Shown piece by piece: positions 8,101 to 12,376 of a stretch of DNA of 12,376 nucleotides. Position numbers and translations under genes: made by a program. A model generated the notes under the pieces. It saw only the letters and a list, made by a program, of their open reading frames with translations, made no database searches and was not told the origin of the DNA. This stretch comes from an uncultured Selenomonadales bacterium (GTDB taxonomy: Bacteria > Bacillota > Negativicutes > Selenomonadales > Selenomonadaceae), in the NCBI GenBank assembly GCA_937915725.1, contig CALGGV010000203.1, forward strand, positions 1 through 12,376, read 5' to 3'. How positions within the stretch are numbered: position 1 is the first letter of the stretch; each line of letters opens with the position of its first letter.

Positions 8101-10660
8101 TTACGCAGGCGAAGGTAACGATACGGTTTACAATGCTGCTTGCGGTGTAAAAATTAACGGAGGCGCTGGCGATGACAGCATTAGTTTCAGGAATTCATAT
8201 GTTACAGTTTTAGCCGGTGATGGAAATGATACCATAAGAGCCGTAACTACTTGGGGTAGCTCAATCAACGCGGGCACGGGCGATGATATAATCAAGCTTG
8301 AAGACGAACGTAGCCAATACGATTATCCCACTCACGGCACAATTACCGCCGGCAAAGGTAATGATACGATTTATAATAATCCGTCAAGTACTTCGGGCGG
8401 CAGTGCCTTTGTCTATGACACGGGCGACGGCAACGACGTTATCTTGGGTTATAGAACAAAAGATTCATTGAAGATAAGCGGAGATTATACTGTCACTCGT
8501 GATAATAATAACAATGTTATTGTCAACGTTGGAAGTGGCTCCATACTCCTTGGCAACTTCACAGCTGATACTTTAAATATCAATGGTAAAAAAGTTTCTA
8601 TAAGCAGCGGCGAAAGTAGCGATCCTAAACTCATTATCGGTACAGAATATGCGGATCGTATTAGTAACACAATTAGCGGCGCAACAATTCAAGCTCTCGG
8701 CGGCAATGATTCTATCAATAATTATGGCTCCAATGTAAAGATTGATAGCGGTAACGATAATGATTACGTTTATAACAACAGTAAAGGAACAAATGCAGAA
8801 ATTTACACAGGCGCAGGCAATGATTCAGTTATGAATTATGGACAGAAAGTTTATATTGAGCTTGGCGAAGGCAGCGACTATGTTCTCAACTGGGGTAAAA
8901 ATGCAACCATAGATGGCGGCGCAGGTGCAGATCACATTAGAAGTGATGCTGATTATTCGTCAGTCAATGGCGGCGCAGGAAATGACTATATTTATAATCA
9001 AAATTCATATGTAACTTTGACAGGCAATGATGGCGACGATACCCTTTACAGTAATTATGGAAGTAAAATGAAAAATCTTGTCTTTGACGGCGGCGCGGGT
9101 AACGATTATATTACTGTATACTCTACTAATTCCACAATTAACGGCGGTAAAGATAATGACCGTATTTATTTCTATGGTTCTGCGAAAAATAATATAATCC
9201 AATATGAAGAAGGCGACGGCAACGATACAATTTACGGCTATGGTACAACAGATTCATTGAAGATAACCGGCGATTATAAATTAACCCGCAAAGGTACTAC
9301 TGAAGTTTTAATTAGTGTTGGTAGCGGTTCTATGCTCCTTAGTAACTTCACAGCTGATACTTTAAATATCAATGGTAAACAAGTCTCGGTTCCAATTTCT
9401 TTACCATCTGCTTTACCTAAAGGTTATAAGTACGGCACTGCAGCAAAAAATAGTACAGATACCAAAATCTTAACAGCAAGTGTTGTTTCAGCAGCAGCTA
9501 ATGTTGATTTAAATGAAACTTACGGCAATAGCGTTATTACTCTCGACGCTTCAAAAGTTACAGTTGCCTCCAGTTTAATTGGTAACTCAAAATCTAACTT
9601 GATAAAAGGTGGCAGAGGTGCAGATACAATTACCGGCGGCAGTGGCAACGATACATTAAGCGGCGGCGCGGGAAAAGATATTTTCATTTATTCAAGCGGC
9701 AATGATTTAATTACTGACTACGTTGTAGGACAAGATAAAATCGTTTTGAATAATAGCGAAATAACAAACTCTATGATTAAAGGATCAGACGTGATTTTGT
9801 ATACTGATTCCGGAAGTATCACAGTCAAATCAGGCAAGGGTAAAAAATTAACAGTCACAGATAGTGAAGGCTATACAACTACAAAAGCATATGGCTTGAT
9901 AAGTTATAACGCAGATAAAACAGAAATTACATTGAGTTCTTTGTTCGGCACTCAATTAAAGTCTACAGATTATGATTCAACCGTTAAGAAAATCGACGCC
10001 TCAGCAGCCATAAAAACAGTTAACATTTCAGGTAATGCTCAAGATAACACTATTCTTGGCGGTGGCAAAGCCGAAATTATTTACGGCGGCGTAGGCAATG
10101 ATTCAATCAATGGTAACGCCGGAAACGATAGAATTTTTGGAGATTCCGGAAACGATGAATTATTTGGCGGCGCAGGTAACGATACATTAAATGGCGGCGC
10201 GGGTAATAACACTTTGACGGGCGGTGCAGGTAGAGATGTATTCGCTTACAGCGGCGGCAATGATACTATCACTGATTACGCGGCAGGGCAGGATAACATT
10301 AGAATAACAAGTGGCACGATAACAAAAACCACTTACAGTGGAAATGATGTTATCTTTAGCGTTGGAAATAATTCAATCACTGTTCAAAATGGCAAAGGTA
10401 AGAAAATTTCTATTACAGACGCAAATAATAAAACAACAATAAAAACTTATTCGCAAAATATTTCTTATTCCGCCTCAACTAATTCAATGTGGTTTACCGA
10501 AGATGACAATAATTTCATAACTGATGATACTCAAATTTCTGAAGTAACAAAAATTGCTGATTCTAATTATTCAGCGGAGCAAACAGAAATTTTCCAAAAT
10601 ACTAATGAACTCGTAGTTACAGATACGATTGTTTCTTCAATCAATTCTAATAAAAAGTAA
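2102..10660 (+). CDS. Giant RTX-type calcium-binding protein with N-terminal metalloprotease-like domain (2,852 aa)
   Basis: Residues 1-335 form a zinc-metalloprotease-like domain: HEFTH at 254-258 and EGMAE at 277-281, giving the gluzincin spacing HExxH-x18-E (zinc ligands His254, His258, Glu277; catalytic Glu255). Residues about 353-794 are a Gly-rich beta-helix-like region with eight GIGGG/AIG turns alternating with GNITI strands. Residues about 794-2430 carry dozens of GG-x-G-N-D-x-I RTX-like motifs, spaced irregularly and rich in Asn and Tyr, interrupted by seven similar modules that open GDGNDTIYGY. Two classic tandem RTX blocks follow (about 2500-2600 and 2660-2780), each ending in a 'GNDTITDYAAGQD' segment, then an acidic tail. 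There is no N-terminal signal peptide and no membrane anchor, which with the C-terminal RTX blocks points to type I secretion and Ca2+-driven folding outside the cell. No secretion genes are in the window. Adhesin, protease, or both are possible; substrate unknown. It is monocistronic, with a terminator 28 bp after the stop. Confidence 0.9.
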   Translation: MPDYSQQDVIKKFMASLDNTTLSGTAALDEAIKVCSNFKGAQDVINHLISDCKTATNADDFLINYCGIILDNKDTGAITGSDAGGSTTKTAESVLPETGTLKSFTGNSFTVNGLTLKLVKCIPNTDYIDDDDEEYIYVNLDFNDLTASQKYMWQGLYTWWAKGSLDLIAASYGNNYGFDSNSSATGNTMGVYFDEQDNDTLAYASWYYYTDTGKMTPDDLRMEINLKYYDSIDTSDPNGKSADTSAYLDRTLSHEFTHAVMAANISYFNKLPQFIKEGMAELTHGIDDERQDSIESLASSPSELKAALDLNDTGTGKEIAYSAGYMFLRYLAKQSATEDSTDTDNIIDNTNRTVKAGGTYKIAQDFTGKITINTTDAVTIDGGGVNFSDVNIITSSNTADLTIKDLNIKNTNEKNIIKFGKLQDNKLTILGTNILSNSKSASKAGINIGGGLTIDGTGSLTTELNNGGNHSAAIGVDYNEKSSANITINGGTIMANAKWAGSGIGGSFLGSLGNITINGGNITAYSEISTGIGGGDECKAGDITIGGDAIVVAESGPCKYGSYGAAIGAGKGTINDYYTGASCGNIVIKDNANVTAIASDGAGIGSGGNDSSVKDITIEGNAVVVAKSNNGSGIGNGVITNFIPIHDAVNSVGNITIQGNAHVTATSAEYGSGIGGGYVSAFDFDDTAKSYGKSTVGNIKIQDKATVVATGEKNNIGIGSGYTDGECTSLINSITISDSTKVTINSDDSSRQSQINNKNYSGSNSIFANGKYIGGSSENCNILNGTSKVDTLKNYKVNTTINADDGSDSIYNYSSRVLINAGVGHDYIRNDSSAQSYIIRREKVTIDGGEGSDYIYNYYCRESSLFGGAGSDIIYNSGKSNNTTIDGGSGNDNLTNAYGKYYSGSKKFYEASSFITFIGGDGDDNIRNEYGDNVTITGGTGNDSIYNLEKSSLAGNNGDNVIYQYSKGDGNDTIRGYREANKIQILKGSYSSVKSGNDVILKVGEGSITLLDAVGIKLNIEELAPDPPPAEEGKKITNSKAKISLTGGTGNDSISNSGNDVTISASAGNDSIKNSAYRVLINAGEGNDTIRNGIYGDSSSINGEAGNDYIYNDYYSHNSKIDGGAGNDTIINNNSSNVIISGGTGDDSIQLDQYNRGSTEVVIKYSNGDGNDTIYGYNPTDSLKLVDGTISGSIVSGNDLILKIGDGSIKFIGTRSVNVDGKIINPSSTTGTSGKDIITNFTSNVTINTFNGNDSVSNSGEKVSINSGNGNNFIKNYSKYTTITTGTGNDTILGAEMSSNSINTGAGNDYIDNNWDRGNSTINTGEGDDTVYNGGSNVIDLGAGNDFIYNTNWGTRSKISAGAGNDTVYNYEDSVSISGGTGNDLIYSSGKNNVIQYLQGDGNDTIFNLNSDDTIQITATEYSSVFSGKDLLISVGNDTINVKNSKNSTPKIKFIPATVSNDDTIDNKTSGILINTGIGNDSITNSGSKVTIDAGADNDTVENSGLNVSINGGNGNNSISNANNNSTIITGNGNDTILNKNKITDQLTSNTYINAGDGNDYISNEFNFKITILGGAGNDTITGSYVYDQSMIDGGDGDDYIYSGSSVSGKSLLTVKGGAGNDSIRVSGGLILAGEGNDSIIIHEGETTSTISGGTGNDIVSVGSSKQKVLFQYAEGDGNDTIYGYNTTDSLKITGDYKLTRKGTTEVLISVDSGSMLLSNFTADTLNINGKKVSISSGNSEEGKKITNSKSKISLTGGKGNDTISNKSANYVLIDAGAGNDSIHGISFNNYNTILAGEGNDTVSGGFFESYIDVGNGNDFITIGGAGGSKGNTYNLGDGDDTIYVSVFGSISGGTGNDIINLGKGNPFTVNAGKGDDQIYAQAESYVSTSNNTRVYEYVKGDGNDTIYGYGENDSLKITGGYKIIGDDKNVTVSVGSGSILLSNYGMDTLNINGKIVSVPAYSPDPTPDTVRNSTQGILINTGAGDDRIYNYYAGEDVVIYAGEGNDTVYNAACGVKINGGAGDDSISFRNSYVTVLAGDGNDTIRAVTTWGSSINAGTGDDIIKLEDERSQYDYPTHGTITAGKGNDTIYNNPSSTSGGSAFVYDTGDGNDVILGYRTKDSLKISGDYTVTRDNNNNVIVNVGSGSILLGNFTADTLNINGKKVSISSGESSDPKLIIGTEYADRISNTISGATIQALGGNDSINNYGSNVKIDSGNDNDYVYNNSKGTNAEIYTGAGNDSVMNYGQKVYIELGEGSDYVLNWGKNATIDGGAGADHIRSDADYSSVNGGAGNDYIYNQNSYVTLTGNDGDDTLYSNYGSKMKNLVFDGGAGNDYITVYSTNSTINGGKDNDRIYFYGSAKNNIIQYEEGDGNDTIYGYGTTDSLKITGDYKLTRKGTTEVLISVGSGSMLLSNFTADTLNINGKQVSVPISLPSALPKGYKYGTAAKNSTDTKILTASVVSAAANVDLNETYGNSVITLDASKVTVASSLIGNSKSNLIKGGRGADTITGGSGNDTLSGGAGKDIFIYSSGNDLITDYVVGQDKIVLNNSEITNSMIKGSDVILYTDSGSITVKSGKGKKLTVTDSEGYTTTKAYGLISYNADKTEITLSSLFGTQLKSTDYDSTVKKIDASAAIKTVNISGNAQDNTILGGGKAEIIYGGVGNDSINGNAGNDRIFGDSGNDELFGGAGNDTLNGGAGNNTLTGGAGRDVFAYSGGNDTITDYAAGQDNIRITSGTITKTTYSGNDVIFSVGNNSITVQNGKGKKISITDANNKTTIKTYSQNISYSASTNSMWFTEDDNNFITDDTQISEVTKIADSNYSAEQTEIFQNTNELVVTDTIVSSINSNKK
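5192..5265 (+). repeat. Intragenic direct repeat of a 74-bp block opening an RTX segment
   Basis: Matches 7322-7395 without gaps (about 88% by eye). Both encode EEGKKITNSK(A/S)KISLTGG followed by a GND motif, and each follows a cap module, so they mark equivalent starts of larger repeat units. Confidence 0.75.
7114..7299 (+). repeat. Intragenic direct repeat, copy 1 of a 186-bp cap module
   Basis: This stretch repeats at 9199-9384 (offset 2,085 bp) without gaps and with 7 differences counted by eye, about 96% identity. It encodes the module running from GDGNDTIYGY to TADTLNINGK. Most differences are at synonymous or similar positions. The 3' part (7250-7314) is also nearly identical to 8546-8610, with 2 differences in 65 bp. 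Confidence 0.85.
8546..8610 (+). repeat. Third copy of the cap-module 3' end (65 bp)
   Basis: Matches 7250-7314 with 2 differences in 65 bp, extending past the end of the 186-bp repeat into SISSG. A shorter match lies at 9335-9384. It encodes NFTADTLNINGKKVSISSG. Confidence 0.8.
9199..9384 (+). repeat. Intragenic direct repeat, copy 2 of the 186-bp cap module
   Basis: Partner of 7114-7299, in the same reading frame. Recombination between the two copies would delete or duplicate exactly 2,085 bp (695 codons) and stay in frame. Confidence 0.85.
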
Positions 10661-10684
10661 AACATAATTTTTTAAATCATTCCT

Positions 10685-10720
10685 AAAAAACTCTCAGCCA
10701 TAAGGTTGAGAGTTTTTTTT
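10685..10720. terminator. Bidirectional intrinsic terminator between convergent genes
   Basis: A 12-bp stem (AAACTCTCAGCC, 10688-10699, with GGTTGAGAGTTT, 10704-10715; one G-T wobble) closes an ATAA loop. Eight T follow on the plus strand (10713-10720) and six on the minus strand (complement of 10685-10690). It serves the giant gene on the plus strand and the spermidine-synthase-like gene on the minus strand, whose stop codon is 15 bp away. Confidence 0.92.
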
Positions 10721-10735
10721 ATTGCAAATAATTAT

Positions 10736-12322
10736 TTAGAGAAATTTTAAAAGCCCGTCTAAGCCGTCTTTTCGGTAAATTTCTTTGTAGATTTTTAATT
10801 GCGATTGAATAATTTTATCAATCGCCTTCATGCCCAAAAGTTCAACCGGCGCGTTGTCATCTGTCAAAATATATTTGCCGCGTGACTGAATCTGCCAATT
10901 TGCCGAAATTTTTTTCATTAAATTTGAAAGTTCGCCGTCAAAATTATCTGCGCGATTAAAAAGTTGATTCAAAATATTTTCATTTGGGGCGGCGAATAAA
11001 ATTTTATTCGTGGCGTTATCTGCGTCGATTGTCCGCACGTCCGGAAAAACTTCAGATACAGTATTTGTAATATAATCATTAATCCCGCCGTTTTCTTGTA
11101 CGCGCAAATTCATATTTAAAACCATAACGCCGCCGGAATTTAAATGTTGTCTAACCAGCTGAAAAAATTCAATCGAACTCATTTGAAAAGGAATTGTAAT
11201 ATCTTGATAGGCGTCAACCAAAATCACGTCATAAAAATTTTTGTCAGCTTGAAGAAAGGCGCGTCCATCGTAAGTTGTAACTGAAATATTTTCCGGCATA
11301 GCGAAATATTTTTTTGCCAAATTGGTAATTTTTTCGTCAATTTCAACGCCGGTAATTTGAGAATTTGGAAAATATTTTAAACATTTTGCCGCAAAAGTTC
11401 CCGCGCCATTGCCCAAAATTAAAATTTTTAAATTCGGCTTGTCAGCTATAACCGGAGCCGCCAGCGCGTAGTCATAATACATTCCCGTTAAACTGTCAGT
11501 TTTCATTTTCACAGATTGAACACCGAATAAAACATTTGTTGAAAGAATTGTACTGCGCGACGTGTCATAAACTTGTAAATAATTGTAAATGGATTCTCCC
11601 TCGTAGGTTAAATCGTTTCGCCAAAAAGCAAAACTGTTACTGCTCCCAAAAATTGCGCAGATTATAAAAATTATCGCCGCCACTGCAACTAAAATTTTTT
11701 GAGACTTCGTGCAGATGAAATAAATCGCCGCAATTAAAAATAAAATGCCGGAAAAAACTAAGAAAGTAATTGCCGTACCAACTGCCGGAATTGTTACGAA
11801 AGTTGGTAAAAAAGTTCCAATGATACTGCCGATTGTTTGAAACGCGCCCAAATTTCCAACAACTTTTCCGTTATCTTCCAAATTGTTTGTGGCGTATTTT
11901 ACAAGACAAGGCGTAACCGTTCCGAGCCAAAACAGCGGTATTACAAAAATTACCATACAGGATAAAAATGCCGCCCAAATTAATAAATTTGTATCAATCG
12001 CAACAATCAAAATTCCGGACAAAAAAATTATAAAATATTTTCCCAAAACAGGAATTGCGGCAATCCACAGCGCGGCAAAAATTATTCTGCGGTAAAGCAA
12101 TGCAGGATCTGAATTTTTATCTGCAAGCCGTCCGCCGTAAACATTGCCTAACGCCATTGCTATCATTATTGTACCAATTATTATCGTCCAAACAATTTGT
12201 GACGAACTGAAATAAGGCGCAAGCAACCGACTTGCTCCCAATTCAACCGCCATTACTGACATTCCCGAAAAAAATTCTGTAGCATATAAATATTTTCTAT
12301 TTCTCAAAAGTGCCTGATTCAA
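10736..12322 (-). CDS. Membrane protein fused to a spermidine-synthase-like domain (528 aa)
   Basis: Residues about 12-227 form seven or eight hydrophobic segments opening FFSGMSVMAVELGASRLLAPYF, the usual start of the 'fused MFS/spermidine synthase' family. Residues about 240-500 form a cytosolic Rossmann domain: ILILGNGAGTF (300-310, nucleotide-binding loop), GVEID (325-329, acidic ligand), YDGR (351-354), YDVILVDAYQD (364-374), and the closing LTDDNAP (486-492). The Asp-rich gate of true spermidine synthases (D-x-x-D-P-x-G-P) is replaced by DAYQDITIPF, the form found in this fused family, so aminopropyl transfer is uncertain; another putrescine- or SAM-related role is possible. The start is a TTG at 12322, supported by GGGGG (12334-12330) seven bases upstream and by the family's N-terminal alignment; no ATG fits. 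It converges on the giant gene and shares its terminator. Confidence 0.88.
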   Translation of the reverse strand: MNQALLRNRKYLYATEFFSGMSVMAVELGASRLLAPYFSSSQIVWTIIIGTIMIAMALGNVYGGRLADKNSDPALLYRRIIFAALWIAAIPVLGKYFIIFLSGILIVAIDTNLLIWAAFLSCMVIFVIPLFWLGTVTPCLVKYATNNLEDNGKVVGNLGAFQTIGSIIGTFLPTFVTIPAVGTAITFLVFSGILFLIAAIYFICTKSQKILVAVAAIIFIICAIFGSSNSFAFWRNDLTYEGESIYNYLQVYDTSRSTILSTNVLFGVQSVKMKTDSLTGMYYDYALAAPVIADKPNLKILILGNGAGTFAAKCLKYFPNSQITGVEIDEKITNLAKKYFAMPENISVTTYDGRAFLQADKNFYDVILVDAYQDITIPFQMSSIEFFQLVRQHLNSGGVMVLNMNLRVQENGGINDYITNTVSEVFPDVRTIDADNATNKILFAAPNENILNQLFNRADNFDGELSNLMKKISANWQIQSRGKYILTDDNAPVELLGMKAIDKIIQSQLKIYKEIYRKDGLDGLLKFL

Positions 12323-12376
12323 AAAATTTCCCCCGTAAATTTTTATTACCTTCGATAAAATTTTTCCTATTCTGAA

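Noticed and set aside
3178..9202. Numerous open frames on the minus strand and in other plus-strand frames within the giant gene
   Set aside because: They follow the repeat periodicity of the real gene, are low-complexity, and lack SD sites; they are shadows.
4480..9400. Regular repeats as a CRISPR or satellite array
   Set aside because: The repeats are in frame, encode GxGND motifs and vary at codon level; they are protein repeats.
11883..12095. 70-codon plus-strand open frame
   Set aside because: It lies antisense to the transmembrane part of the spermidine-synthase-like gene, with no SD or recognisable family.
12323..12376. Possible gene or promoter upstream of the spermidine-synthase-like gene
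   Set aside because: Only the SD-like GGGGG is clear; the window ends before a promoter can be recognised.

Overview
The window looks like a chromosomal segment of a low-GC, diderm anaerobe. My best guess is a member of the Negativicutes (Selenomonadaceae-like). This is inference, based on AT-rich DNA with strong Shine-Dalgarno sites, an ATP-type PEP carboxykinase, and a giant leaderless calcium-binding RTX-type protein that implies type I secretion through an outer membrane. No rRNA, tRNA, CRISPR array, transposase or integrase is visible.

Layout. (1) Positions 1-317, minus strand: the first 105 codons of pckA (PEP carboxykinase), cut by the window edge, with a clear SD and a TTGACA-17-TATTAT promoter at 351-379. 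(2) Positions 496-1531, minus strand: two related small winged-helix proteins (174 and 114 aa, RepL-like) in one transcription unit, followed by a broken 119-bp copy of part of the first gene. The promoter of this unit carries two 16-bp operator-like boxes 21 bp apart, one overlapping the -10. (3) Positions 1532-2101: a 570-bp non-coding divergent intergenic region. It holds a 122-bp imperfect inverted repeat, 10-bp-phased A/T tracts and a promoter whose spacer contains a run of 14 A. (4) Positions 2102-10660, plus strand: one 2,852-aa gene filling most of the window. It combines an HExxH-x18-E metalloprotease-like N-terminus, a GIGGG-type beta-helix region, a long block of irregular RTX-like repeats divided by seven similar cap modules, two classic RTX blocks and a C-terminal tail. 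(5) A bidirectional intrinsic terminator at 10685-10720. (6) Positions 10736-12322, minus strand: a membrane protein fused to a spermidine-synthase-like domain, convergent with the giant gene.

How they fit. pckA and the spermidine-synthase-like gene look like ordinary housekeeping or metabolic genes flanking an accessory segment. The giant protein is most likely exported by a type I system encoded elsewhere, since no ABC transporter, HlyD or TolC homologue lies here, and may act at the cell surface as a Ca2+-folded adhesin and/or protease. The winged-helix genes are divergent from it and probably autoregulated. A link between them and the giant gene is possible but not shown. The most interesting signals are the architecture and internal DNA repeats of the giant gene, its poly-A promoter, the operator pair, and the unexplained hairpin element.
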